Source: Alphaproteobacteria bacterium
Lineage (GTDB): Bacteria > Pseudomonadota > Alphaproteobacteria > Micavibrionales > Micavibrionaceae
DNA: 64,000 nucleotides
NCBI GenBank assembly: GCA_018608245.1
Contig: JABAZY010000032.1
Span: 1-64,000, forward strand
Reading direction: 5' to 3'
Position 1 is the stretch's first letter. Each line of letters opens with the position of its first letter. The translations under genes and the position numbers were made by a program. Below the pieces are notes generated by a model that was not told the DNA's origin, did not search any database, and worked only from the letters and a program-made list of their open reading frames with translations. Shown here one piece after another: positions 30,785-41,008 of the stretch.

Positions 30785-33079
30785 ATGCACTTAAATAACA
30801 GTTTTTTCAAAAGCATTTCTTTTGCGCTCTCAATTATGCTGTCAGTCGTTGTTTTATCGGGGCAAGTATATGGGCAAGCACAACAAGTTGTTCAAGAAAT
30901 TCGTGTTAATGGCGCGCAACGTGTTGAGCCTTCAACGGTGCTTAATTATTTAGGTGTTCAAGTCGGTGATTCAGTTGATCAGGCAAGCTTGAATGAAGCG
31001 CTTAAGAAATTATATAACACAGGTCTATTTGCTGATATTGGGTTGAAACAAGACCGTGGTGTCTTATTTGTTGATGTTGCTGAAAACCCTGTGATTAACG
31101 AAATTGCCTTTGAAGGTAATACAAAAATTAAAGATGCTGAATTAGCCGCAGAAATTTCCTCGCGCTCGCGTCAGGTTTTTACAAAAACCAAAGTCCAAAA
31201 TGACCTATCCCGTATTTATGAAGTATATCGTCGCTCTGGTCGTTTTGCGGCTACCGTTGACCCTAAAATTATTCGTCTAGATCAAAACCGCGTGAACTTA
31301 GTTTTCGAAGTAAATGAAGGTGGCGTGACAAAGATCAAAGGTATTAAATTTGTGGGTAATAGCACGTTTTCTGGTGATCAGTTACGTTCAGAATTGGCAA
31401 CTAAGGAAGATCGTTGGTATCGTTTCTATGCCTCTGATGACCGTTATGACCCAGATAGACTTGAGTATGATAAAGAATTACTTCGCCGTTTTTACCTAAA
31501 AGAAGGTTATGCGGACTTTGAGGTAATTGCTGCAAATACAGAACTAGCTAAAAACCAAGATAACTTCTTTTTAACTTTCACTGTTAATGAAGGACCTCGT
31601 TACAAAATTGGTGATATCGCCATTAATTCTGAGCTACGTGGTTTCGATAGCGAAGTCTTGCGTAAAGATATCGAGATGAAAAAAGGTACTTGGTACGATA
31701 ACACCGAAATTCAAAATACAATTGATAGAATGACTGACACACTCGGCGACGCGCAATATGCGTTCGTGAATGTGCGTCCTAAACTTGACCGTAACCCTGA
31801 CTCTAAGACGATTAACTTAACTTACGAAATTGGTGAATCGCCACGTGTGTTTGTTGAACGTATTAACGTGACAGGAAACGTACGTACAATTGATAAGGTT
31901 ATACGTCGTGAATTTTTGCTTGTTGAGGGAGACCCATTCAACCGTTCTAAATTAGCCCGTTCTGAGCAACGCCTACGTGATCTTGGTTTCTTTGAGGTTG
32001 TATCTGTGAAAACGGCTGCAGGAAGTGCGCCTGATAAGGTGGTTGTAAACGTAGATGTTGTTGAACAATCCACAGGTGAATTATCTGTTGGGGCTGGTTT
32101 CTCTACAAATGATGGTCCATTAGGGGATTTAAGTATTCGTGAGAAAAACTTCCTTGGAAAAGGGCAAGACTTGTTGTTCTCAACAACGGTTGCGGGCGAA
32201 AGAACTCAGTTTAATGCATCTTTCACAGAACCTTACTTCTTAAACCGCGATTTATCTGCAGGTATTGATGCTTTCCACAGCACGCAAGATCTACAAGATG
32301 AAAGCTCGTTTGATAGAACTCAAACAGGTGGTGCGTTGCGTATGGGCTACCCATTGTCAGAAAAATGGCGTCAATCTTGGCGTTACCGCTTTGAGCAAAC
32401 AGATATTCAAGATGTGGCTTCTGACGCATCTCGTTTCATTCTTGATCAAGAAGGTAAACGTTCAACATCTGCTATTTCTCAACGTCTAACATTCGATGAC
32501 CGCGATAGTAAATTGTTCCCAACAGAAGGCTTACACTCATGGCTAGATGTTGAAGGTGCTGGTGTTGGCGGTGATGCCCGTTATGTTTCTGGTAAATTGG
32601 GTAGTAACTACTACATTCCAGTTTATAAAAAAGCAGTTATCCTGAATATCCTTGGTGAAGTAGGTGGTATTGGCGGCTGGGGCGATGAAGACGTCGAAAT
32701 TAACGAGCGTTTTTACCTCGGTGGCACAACATTGCGTGGATTTGAACGCGCAGGGGTTGGTCCACGTGATGGTCTAACAACAGACTCACTTGGTGGTAAT
32801 TTCTTCTACCGTGGAACTGCCGAGTTCTCATTCCCAATTGGTCTGCCAGAAGAGCTAGGCGTGCTTGGTCACACCTTTACTGACTTTGGGTCTCTTTGGG
32901 AAGTTGATGAAACTGGAACAAATATTTTGGATGAAAATAGTATCCGTGCAGCGGCTGGTATTGGTCTATCATGGCGTTCTCCGCTTGGACCAATTCGTTT
33001 CGACTATGCTCAACCATATGCGGATGAAGAATTTGATGAAACAGAATCGTTCCGCTTTAGCTTCGGTACAAGATTCTAA
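30785..33079 (+). CDS. bamA: Outer membrane protein assembly factor BamA
   Basis: POTRA repeats and C-terminal barrel; FYLGGTTLRGFERAGVGPRD; terminal FSFGTRF. Confidence 0.96.
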   Translation: MHLNNSFFKSISFALSIMLSVVVLSGQVYGQAQQVVQEIRVNGAQRVEPSTVLNYLGVQVGDSVDQASLNEALKKLYNTGLFADIGLKQDRGVLFVDVAENPVINEIAFEGNTKIKDAELAAEISSRSRQVFTKTKVQNDLSRIYEVYRRSGRFAATVDPKIIRLDQNRVNLVFEVNEGGVTKIKGIKFVGNSTFSGDQLRSELATKEDRWYRFYASDDRYDPDRLEYDKELLRRFYLKEGYADFEVIAANTELAKNQDNFFLTFTVNEGPRYKIGDIAINSELRGFDSEVLRKDIEMKKGTWYDNTEIQNTIDRMTDTLGDAQYAFVNVRPKLDRNPDSKTINLTYEIGESPRVFVERINVTGNVRTIDKVIRREFLLVEGDPFNRSKLARSEQRLRDLGFFEVVSVKTAAGSAPDKVVVNVDVVEQSTGELSVGAGFSTNDGPLGDLSIREKNFLGKGQDLLFSTTVAGERTQFNASFTEPYFLNRDLSAGIDAFHSTQDLQDESSFDRTQTGGALRMGYPLSEKWRQSWRYRFEQTDIQDVASDASRFILDQEGKRSTSAISQRLTFDDRDSKLFPTEGLHSWLDVEGAGVGGDARYVSGKLGSNYYIPVYKKAVILNILGEVGGIGGWGDEDVEINERFYLGGTTLRGFERAGVGPRDGLTTDSLGGNFFYRGTAEFSFPIGLPEELGVLGHTFTDFGSLWEVDETGTNILDENSIRAAAGIGLSWRSPLGPIRFDYAQPYADEEFDETESFRFSFGTRF

Positions 33080-33102
33080 GGTTATTATTTAAAGGATAGT
33101 TT

Positions 33103-33645
33103 ATGCGTATTTCAGCTTTATTTGTTTGGCTATGTTTAATCATGGTTTTTGTGCAACCTCAAATGGCGAGCGCCCAAAATGTTAAACTTGCGGTTGTCGA
33201 TGTTGAAAAAATGTTGAGTGAATCCAAGGCTGGTAAAAGCATCCAAACGCAACTAACCAACCGCCGTGAATCCTTCCAACAAGAATTTACAACCCGCGAA
33301 AACGACTTGATGAATTCTGAAAAAGACATGGTGAAGAAAAAACAAACTATGTCTGTTGAAGAATTTGCCAATGAGCGTAAAGCCTTTGAAAAACAACTTT
33401 TTGAGACACGTTCATTGTTCCAAAAACGCCGTAATTCATTGGATAAAGGCTTGGGTAATGCTTTAGGGGAGTTGCGTAAGCATATCATTAAAACAACAGC
33501 GGAAATTGCTGAAGAGCAAAACTTCCAAGTGGTTTTAACCCGTGATAGCGTTGTCATTATTGAGAAAGAAATGGATATCACGGATCAAGTGTTGGCGCGT
33601 CTGGATAAAAATATTCAATCTATCAATTTAGATATAGCGAAATAG
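33103..33645 (+). CDS. Skp/OmpH-like periplasmic chaperone
   Basis: Signal peptide, coiled coil, position between bamA and lpxD. Confidence 0.85.
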   Translation: MRISALFVWLCLIMVFVQPQMASAQNVKLAVVDVEKMLSESKAGKSIQTQLTNRRESFQQEFTTRENDLMNSEKDMVKKKQTMSVEEFANERKAFEKQLFETRSLFQKRRNSLDKGLGNALGELRKHIIKTTAEIAEEQNFQVVLTRDSVVIIEKEMDITDQVLARLDKNIQSINLDIAK

Positions 33646-33651
33646 AAAAGA

Positions 33652-34665
33652 ATGGCTGATCCAAAATTCCATACAGTAACGCCACCCAAAACCCTTAAAA
33701 CTATCGCGAATGATTTAGGGTTAGATCTGCAAAATGACTCTGATGGTGCCTATGAAATTAAAGATGTTGCGCCGTTAAAAGATGCTGGTGCTAATGACAT
33801 CACCTTTTTGGATAACCTAAAATATAAAGATGATTTGAAAGTTACCAAAGCAGGAGCCTGCATCATTGCGCCTCAAATGGTTGATCACGCGCCAGAGGGC
33901 TTGCGTTTACTCATCACGAAAAACCCTTACAAATTCTACGCGCTTACGGCGCAAAATTTCTACCCTGACAATTACCCTGCAGCCAATATCTCGGAGCGTG
34001 CTCATGTCCATGAAAGCGCTGAAATTGCTGATGGTTGTGTGATTGAGGTTGGGGTTGTTATTGGTGAGGGCGCAAAGCTAGCTGAAGGTGTCTGGGTTGA
34101 AGCAAATACCGTCATAGGCGCGAATGTAGAAATTGGTGCCAAGACACGTATAGGTGCGAACGTAACCGTTTCTCATGCCATTATTGGTGCTGGCTCACGT
34201 ATTTATACTGGCGCGCGTGTAGGGCAAGATGGTTTTGGTTTTGCCATTGATCTAGCTGGCCATGTCAAAGTACCACAATTAGGACGGGTGATTATTGGTG
34301 ATCATGTTGAAATTGGAGCGAATACTTGTATCGACCGTGGAGCAGGGCCTGATAGCATTATCGGTGATGGTGTTTGGATCGATAATTTGGTTCAAATCGG
34401 TCATAACGTCAAAATTGGACGTGGCTCAGTGATTGTTGCACAAGTGGGTATTGCAGGTAGTGCAGAGCTTGAAGATTTTGTTGTGTGCGCAGGTCAAGTG
34501 GGTATTGCAGGACATTTAAAAATTGGTCAAGGTACTAGGATAGGCGCGCAATCAGGCGTCATTAAGGATATTCCTGCTGGCTCCGAAGTGATAGGGTCAC
34601 CAGCAATACCCTCAAAAGAGTTTTTAAGACAGATCGTTGCGCTAAAGCGTTTGACTAAACGTTAA
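33652..34665 (+). CDS. lpxD: UDP-3-O-acylglucosamine N-acyltransferase
   Basis: Left-handed beta-helix hexapeptides; [26 protein letters not shown]. Confidence 0.95.
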   Translation: MADPKFHTVTPPKTLKTIANDLGLDLQNDSDGAYEIKDVAPLKDAGANDITFLDNLKYKDDLKVTKAGACIIAPQMVDHAPEGLRLLITKNPYKFYALTAQNFYPDNYPAANISERAHVHESAEIADGCVIEVGVVIGEGAKLAEGVWVEANTVIGANVEIGAKTRIGANVTVSHAIIGAGSRIYTGARVGQDGFGFAIDLAGHVKVPQLGRVIIGDHVEIGANTCIDRGAGPDSIIGDGVWIDNLVQIGHNVKIGRGSVIVAQVGIAGSAELEDFVVCAGQVGIAGHLKIGQGTRIGAQSGVIKDIPAGSEVIGSPAIPSKEFLRQIVALKRLTKR

Positions 34666-34687
34666 TAAATGGAATAAAAATAAGATC

Positions 34688-35164
34688 ATGAGCGAAGAAA
34701 ATACAAAAAGTAAAATTGAACCATTAGACGTCGTCCGTATCATGGAAATGATACCACACCGTTATCCTATTTTATTGGTTGATAGACTAATCGATTATGT
34801 GCCAGGTGAAAGTGCCGTTGGCTTGAAAAACGTGACTATGAATGAACCTCACTTTATGGGGCATTTTCCGGGTATGCCAGTGATGCCAGGGGTTTTAATT
34901 GTTGAAGCTATGGCGCAAACCTCCGCTATTCTTGTGGTGCAAACTTTGGGTAAAGAAGCCGAAAGTAAGGTTGTGTACTTCATGTCTATCGATAGCGCAC
35001 GCTTCCGTAAGCCCGTTGTACCAGGGGATAGCCTGCATATTCATGTAGAGAAGATCCAACAACGCGGTCAAGTTTGGAAGTTCAAGGGCGTCGCCAAGGT
35101 TGGTGATGTTGTTTGTGCTGAGGCTACTTTTGCGGCCATGTTGACTGATCAAGAAGTCGGCTAA
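34688..35164 (+). CDS. fabZ: 3-hydroxyacyl-[ACP] dehydratase FabZ
   Basis: MIPHRYPILLVDRL, HFPGMPVMPGVLIVEAMAQ. Confidence 0.97.
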   Translation: MSEENTKSKIEPLDVVRIMEMIPHRYPILLVDRLIDYVPGESAVGLKNVTMNEPHFMGHFPGMPVMPGVLIVEAMAQTSAILVVQTLGKEAESKVVYFMSIDSARFRKPVVPGDSLHIHVEKIQQRGQVWKFKGVAKVGDVVCAEATFAAMLTDQEVG

Positions 35165-35238
35165 GCCTTTATTTCTCTGTAACATACTGCAAAACAAAGT
35201 GATTTGAATGTTTGCTCCGTGGGCGCTACATTGTGATC

Positions 35239-36042
35239 ATGACAAATTCTAATATACATCCGACTGCAATTATTGAAGAAGGTGCCAAAATTGGTGCTGA
35301 CTGTTCCATTGGCCCTTACTGTATCGTAGGGCCAAACGTGGCGCTTGGTGACAAGGTTGTCCTTAAGGCGCATGTGGTTGTTGATGGCTACACAACGGTT
35401 GGTGAAGGTACTCAAATTTATCCATTCGCTTCAATCGGCATGGCACCTCAAGATCTTAAGTTCAAAGGTGAAAAATCAGAATTGCTCATCGGTAAGAATA
35501 ACACGATCCGTGAGCACGTAACCATGAACCCAGGCACGGCAGCGGGGGCGATGAAAACAGTCGTTGGTGATAATTGCTTATTCATGATGGCGACGCATGT
35601 GGCGCATGACTGTGTCATTGGTGATCGTGTGATCATGGCGAATAACGCAACTTTGGGCGGTCATGTGACCGTTGGTAATAATGTGTTAGTTGGCGGCTTG
35701 GCCGCTGTTCATCAATTTGTACGTATTGGTAACTTCGCCGTTATTGGCGGGATGAGTGGCGTTGAAAGTGATGTTATTCCTTATGGTCGTGTAAAAGGTG
35801 AGCGCGCAAGCTTGGCAGGATTAAATCTTGTTGGTCTAGAACGCGGTGGTTTTGGTAAGGATGAAATTCGCCAAATTCAAAAAGCTTACAAATCAATGTT
35901 TGCTGGTGAAGGTAATCTTGATAAGCGCCTTGATGACTTAGAAAAAGAGTTTTCACAAGATACGCTCGTGTCCCCAATCGTTGAATTTGCACGTACGCGT
36001 GAGAGATTTGGGTTATGTCAGCCACAAAAGAAATCAGCTTAA
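35239..36042 (+). CDS. lpxA: Acyl-ACP--UDP-N-acetylglucosamine O-acyltransferase
   Basis: MTNSNIHPTAIIEEGAKIGADCSIGPYCIVGP; start moved to 35239. Confidence 0.95.
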   Translation: MTNSNIHPTAIIEEGAKIGADCSIGPYCIVGPNVALGDKVVLKAHVVVDGYTTVGEGTQIYPFASIGMAPQDLKFKGEKSELLIGKNNTIREHVTMNPGTAAGAMKTVVGDNCLFMMATHVAHDCVIGDRVIMANNATLGGHVTVGNNVLVGGLAAVHQFVRIGNFAVIGGMSGVESDVIPYGRVKGERASLAGLNLVGLERGGFGKDEIRQIQKAYKSMFAGEGNLDKRLDDLEKEFSQDTLVSPIVEFARTRERFGLCQPQKKSA

Positions 36043-36854
36043 CATCCTTAGGTATTATCGCCGGTAGCGGTGTGCTTCCTAGATTGCTTTTAAATTACTG
36101 TCACGAAAACGGTATAAAGCCCTATGTCGTAGGGTTTACAGGGCAAACCGATCCACAAACAATTATCGGACAAGACTACCTCATGACCCGTATTGGCGCG
36201 TCAAGTAAGACGGTCAAATGGCTTCATGAAAATGGTGTAAAGGATTTGGTTCTAATCGGCGCGATTAAACGTCCGCGCTTATTTGATAGCGTACCCGACT
36301 GGGCAACGTTAAAGTTTTTCATTCAAGTGGGTATTCGGTTAATTAAAAGCCCTGTTGGCGACAGTGATCTTTTAAATATCGCCCGTGAGCTATTAGAAAA
36401 GCAGGGCTTTAAACTTCATGGCGTGCATGAATTCATTAGTGATATTTTAATGCCAGAAGGCGTTTTAGGGCTCGTAAGTCCTGATGAGCAGTCTTTAACG
36501 GATATTAAAACTGGATTTGAAGCATCACAAGAACTCGGCGCGAGTGACATCGGGCAATCTGTTATTATTTTAAATGGCGAAGTCATTGGACGTGAAGATG
36601 CAAATGGCACAAGTGCATTGATAGAGAAACATGGACAGGCTGGCGCTATCCTTGTCAAAAGCTGTAAACCTCAACAGGACAAAGATTTAGACCTACCGAC
36701 AATCGGGCCAGAGACGGTCAAAAGCTGTGCGCATAAAAAAATGGCAGGGATTGTTGGTCATGCAAAGAATACTTTATTTATTGAAGGTGATAAGATAATT
36801 ACAACCGCAAATGATAACGGGTTATTCATTATGGGCGTAACGGGACATGAGTGA
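36015..36854 (+). CDS. lpxI: LpxI family UDP-2,3-diacylglucosamine pyrophosphatase (DUF1009)
   Basis: LGIIAGSGVLPRLL, position between lpxA and lpxB. Confidence 0.92.
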   Translation: MSATKEISLTSLGIIAGSGVLPRLLLNYCHENGIKPYVVGFTGQTDPQTIIGQDYLMTRIGASSKTVKWLHENGVKDLVLIGAIKRPRLFDSVPDWATLKFFIQVGIRLIKSPVGDSDLLNIARELLEKQGFKLHGVHEFISDILMPEGVLGLVSPDEQSLTDIKTGFEASQELGASDIGQSVIILNGEVIGREDANGTSALIEKHGQAGAILVKSCKPQQDKDLDLPTIGPETVKSCAHKKMAGIVGHAKNTLFIEGDKIITTANDNGLFIMGVTGHE

Positions 36855-38031
36855 AGAAGATCAAATACAAGATGGGCAGCACATCTATCTAATTGCAGGC
36901 GAAGCTTCTGGCGATTTTTTAGGTGCGCAATTGATGAAATCTCTCAAAGCCCAAAATCCTGATATACGCTTTTCTGGTATAGGCGGTTCTCTGATGACGT
37001 CGGAAGGACTAGAAAGCCTTTTCCCGATGGAGGAATTATCTGTGATGGGTATCGCAGAAGTCCTGCCTACCTTAGGTCTTATCCTAAAACGTATTAAACA
37101 AACCATTCATAATATCATAGAGTTACAGCCTGATAAGGTCATCACAATTGATGCGCCCGATTTTTCTTTTCGTGTGGTTAAGGGCGTGCGTAAAAAAACG
37201 CGCAAAGGTCAAAATTTACCAAAATTTATCCATTACGTCGCACCAACTGTCTGGGCATGGCGTTCAAAACGCGCAAAGAAAATTGCTCAGTTTTTAGACG
37301 CGCTCATTTGCTTATTTGATTTTGAACCACCATATTTTGAACGCGAAGGGCTAAAAGCTGTGGCTGTTGGACACCCGATGATGGAAAGCGGAGTACTTGA
37401 GGCTTCTGGCGCAGACTACAGAAAATGGACGGGCATTGATAATAATACAAAAATTCTTGGTGTATTTTTTGGCTCACGTAATGGGGAGATAAAACGAGTT
37501 GCGCCAACAATTGTAGCGGCGCTTAAACGTATTATTAAGGAACAGCCTGATATTGAATTGATTATCCTGACACTCCCACATTTGGAAGCGCAAGTGCAAG
37601 AATTACTGGCGGGTATAAAAGTTAGAAAACATATTATTGCGAAACAAAAGATCCAAGATAAATGGGAAATATTCAAAGCATGTGATACGGCGATTGCCGT
37701 TTCTGGCACAGTAGGGCTAGAGCTTGTGGCGGCAAATATACCGCATGTTATTGCGTTTAAAGTTTCTAACTTAACGCATATGATGCTGAAAAGGCTGATA
37801 CGTGTACGTTTTGCGCATTTGACCAATATCATGCTGGATCAGGAAGTTGTTCCTGAATTTTTGCAACAAAAATGCAAACCAAAATTAATTGCGGATCAGA
37901 CCTTAGCTCTTTTGAACGAGGAAGAGGTTAGAAATCAACAATTAGAGCGCTTTCAGGAAGTGCGTAACCGCATAGGTCAAGAAACAGCACCGTCTGAGTT
38001 AGCTGCCAATTTTGTTTTGACTAGCAAATGA
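36847..38031 (+). CDS. lpxB: Lipid-A-disaccharide synthase
   Basis: IYLIAGEASGDFLGAQLMKSLK, GSRNGEIKR. Confidence 0.96.
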   Translation: MSEEDQIQDGQHIYLIAGEASGDFLGAQLMKSLKAQNPDIRFSGIGGSLMTSEGLESLFPMEELSVMGIAEVLPTLGLILKRIKQTIHNIIELQPDKVITIDAPDFSFRVVKGVRKKTRKGQNLPKFIHYVAPTVWAWRSKRAKKIAQFLDALICLFDFEPPYFEREGLKAVAVGHPMMESGVLEASGADYRKWTGIDNNTKILGVFFGSRNGEIKRVAPTIVAALKRIIKEQPDIELIILTLPHLEAQVQELLAGIKVRKHIIAKQKIQDKWEIFKACDTAIAVSGTVGLELVAANIPHVIAFKVSNLTHMMLKRLIRVRFAHLTNIMLDQEVVPEFLQQKCKPKLIADQTLALLNEEEVRNQQLERFQEVRNRIGQETAPSELAANFVLTSK

Positions 38032-38068
38032 CGTATTTACGCAGCTCCTCGGAAGAACGTTAATCTAG

Positions 38069-39409
38069 TTAAGCACTCTTCTTAACCACTTTACGCTTTT
38101 TAACGGGCACATAGGCTCTTGATGGTGCGCCAGTATATAATTGACGCGGACGACCAATACGTAAAGATGGCTCTTCCATCATTTCTTTCCATTGCGAAAT
38201 CCACCCAACAGTTCTTGATACGGCGAATAAAACAGTAAACATTTCTGTTGGGAAGCCCATGGCTTTTAGGATGATGCCAGAATAGAAATCGACATTCGGG
38301 AATAATTTACGATCTTTAAAGTAAGGGTCATTCAATGCGATTTTTTCTAATTCCATCGCTAACTCTAATTGCGGATCATCTTTGATACCTAATTCTTCTA
38401 ACACCTCATGGCAAGACTCACGCATGATCTCGGCGCGTGGGTCATAATTTTTGTAAACACGGTGACCAAAGCCCATCAAACGGAATGGGTCTTCTTTATC
38501 TTTCGCACGTTTAATGAATTCAGGGATATTATCCTTATGCCCAATTTCATTAAGCATTTCTAAAACCATCTGATTGGCACCACCATGTGATGGTCCCCAA
38601 AGGGATGTGATACCAGACGCAATACACGCAAATGGATTTGCACCAGATGAGCCGGCAATACGCACGGTTGACGTTGACGCGTTTTGTTCATGGTCAGCAT
38701 GAAGAATTAAAATACGTTCCATTGCGCGTACAACTGGCGGGCGTAATTTATATTCCTCAGCAGGCACAGAGAAACACATATGCAAGAAATTCTCAGCATA
38801 GCTTAAGTCATTACGTGGATAGACAAAAGGTTGCCCCTTACTATATTTCATCGCCATCGCAGCCAAGGTAGGGATCTTTGCGACCAAACGATGCGCCGAA
38901 ATCATACGTTGTTCTGGGTCATTAATATCAAGCGAGTCATGATAAAATGCAGACATCGCGCCAACAACACCACACATAATAGCCATCGGATGTGCATCAC
39001 GACGGAAGCCCTGATAAATACTTTTAATTTGCTCATGTACCATCGTGTGGTTGGTGATGTGGTAAGTAAACTCATCAAGCTCAGCTTGCGTTGGTAATTC
39101 ACCATTAATCAATAAATAACACACTTCTAAGTAACTACTCTTAACGGCAAGTTCTTTGATGTCATATCCACGATGCATCAAAATACCTTCTTCACCATCA
39201 ATGTAAGTCAGACGAGATTTACAGCTACCCGTCGCCGTGAAGCTTGGGTCTAATGTAAAGTAACCAGTCTGTGCATGAAGCTTACGTATATCAATACAAT
39301 GTGGGCCATAAGTACCTTCAACAATTGGTAACTCACAGCTTTCGCCTGTTTCATTATTGGTCAGCGTAAAAGTTTTTTGTGAACTATTGTCGTTTGATTT
39401 TTTGCTCAT
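38069..39409 (-). CDS. gltA: Citrate synthase
   Basis: [46 protein letters not shown]. Confidence 0.97.
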   Translation of the reverse strand: MSKKSNDNSSQKTFTLTNNETGESCELPIVEGTYGPHCIDIRKLHAQTGYFTLDPSFTATGSCKSRLTYIDGEEGILMHRGYDIKELAVKSSYLEVCYLLINGELPTQAELDEFTYHITNHTMVHEQIKSIYQGFRRDAHPMAIMCGVVGAMSAFYHDSLDINDPEQRMISAHRLVAKIPTLAAMAMKYSKGQPFVYPRNDLSYAENFLHMCFSVPAEEYKLRPPVVRAMERILILHADHEQNASTSTVRIAGSSGANPFACIASGITSLWGPSHGGANQMVLEMLNEIGHKDNIPEFIKRAKDKEDPFRLMGFGHRVYKNYDPRAEIMRESCHEVLEELGIKDDPQLELAMELEKIALNDPYFKDRKLFPNVDFYSGIILKAMGFPTEMFTVLFAVSRTVGWISQWKEMMEEPSLRIGRPRQLYTGAPSRAYVPVKKRKVVKKSA

Positions 39410-39507
39410 GAGATTGCCTTATGATGTGTATGTGGGGGCGTCTGAAAACGACGCCTTAAGAGTGCAATTAATATAGTCTTTTTTAGGCTTTAGATCAAAT
39501 GGAGATA

Positions 39508-40932
39508 CTAACCAATATGTTGAATAGCTTTCTGGATGCGCGCGCATACCTCATCTTTACCCAAAATCTCAACCGCTTCAAATAGAGAAGGTGATTTATC
39601 AGTGCCCGTTAAGGCTGCACGTAAAGGCATCATAACCTTGCCCAATTTTCCATCTGCATGGGCGTTGGCGAACTCACGGCAACCTTCTTCAATGGCATCG
39701 TGGGTGAAGGGTGATATATTTTTCATGGCACTAAGCAAACCTTCTAAAACAGGCTTAGCGTCAGCATTCAAATGCTTCTCACCTTTTTCGGTATAAGCAA
39801 TCTTATCCGCATCAACCAAATAGAAAATACTCTCGGAAGCTAATTCCACAAGTGTTTTCGAGCGATCTTTTAAACCATCCATGCCTGCTTGTAATCGTGC
39901 TAAACCAATTTCACTGATGATCATGTCATGACCCGTTTGCAAGAAGGGCGCAACCAAATCAATTAAACGGTCATTATCTGCTTCTTTCATGTAATGCGCA
40001 TTGATAGATTCTAGCTTCACATAATCAAACTTCGCAGCAGATTTATTGACGCCTTTTAAATCAAATAATTTCACAGCTTCCTCCGTAGAGAAGAATTCCT
40101 GATCGCCATGTCCCCAACCAAGGCGAAGCAGGTAGTTCATGACAGATTCAGGCAAATACCCTAATTGCTGAAATTCCTGAACACTAACCGCACCATGACG
40201 CTTAGATAGCTTCGCACCATCTGCACCATGTATAAGCGGTAAATGCGCGTAAGTTGGCTGATCCCAGCCTAGCGCATCGTAAATAACATTCTGACGGAAA
40301 GTATTGTTAAGGTGATCATCACCACGAATAACATGCGTTATACCCATATCATGATCATCAACAATAACCGCCAGCATATAAGTCGGCGTGCCATCACTAC
40401 GTAGAATAATTAAATCATCAAGCGTTGAATTATCAACAATGACCTCGCCTTGCACCTCATCATTAATAACGCTTTTACCCTCAAGCGGTGCTTTCACACG
40501 GATAACAGGCTTTACGCCTGCTGGCGCATCTTCTGCGGGGCGGTCGCGCCAACGTCGGTCATAACTCGCGCTACGTCCTTCGGCTTTTGCGCTATCACGC
40601 ATTCCTTGTAATTCTTCAGGCGTGCAGTAACAATAATAAGCTTGTCCGTTTTTAACCATTTCATTGGCAACATCGATATGTCTTTGACGGTTTTCATATT
40701 GTGACTCTGGTTCGTTATCGTAATCTAAAGACAGCCATTTCAAACTTTCCTTGATAACCTCAACCGCTTCATCATTGTGACGCTCGCGGTCTGTATCCTC
40801 GATACGGATCAAGAATTTCCCTTCGCAATGGCGTGCGTAAAGCCAGTTAAACAGGGCCGTGCGGGCATTACCAATATGCATCATACCTGTTGGGGAAGGG
40901 GGGAAGCGTGTTACTACATCATTCTTGGTCAT
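39508..40932 (-). CDS. gltX: Glutamate--tRNA ligase
   Basis: RFPPSPTGMMHIGNARTALFNW, GAKLSKRHGA. Confidence 0.97.
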   Translation of the reverse strand: MTKNDVVTRFPPSPTGMMHIGNARTALFNWLYARHCEGKFLIRIEDTDRERHNDEAVEVIKESLKWLSLDYDNEPESQYENRQRHIDVANEMVKNGQAYYCYCTPEELQGMRDSAKAEGRSASYDRRWRDRPAEDAPAGVKPVIRVKAPLEGKSVINDEVQGEVIVDNSTLDDLIILRSDGTPTYMLAVIVDDHDMGITHVIRGDDHLNNTFRQNVIYDALGWDQPTYAHLPLIHGADGAKLSKRHGAVSVQEFQQLGYLPESVMNYLLRLGWGHGDQEFFSTEEAVKLFDLKGVNKSAAKFDYVKLESINAHYMKEADNDRLIDLVAPFLQTGHDMIISEIGLARLQAGMDGLKDRSKTLVELASESIFYLVDADKIAYTEKGEKHLNADAKPVLEGLLSAMKNISPFTHDAIEEGCREFANAHADGKLGKVMMPLRAALTGTDKSPSLFEAVEILGKDEVCARIQKAIQHIG

Positions 40933-41008
40933 TGATATCTCTATTACATTCTATTGTATTTCACTCTGTTTTAATTCATCTTGAAAGACCAAATTAAAGG
41001 AACAGATT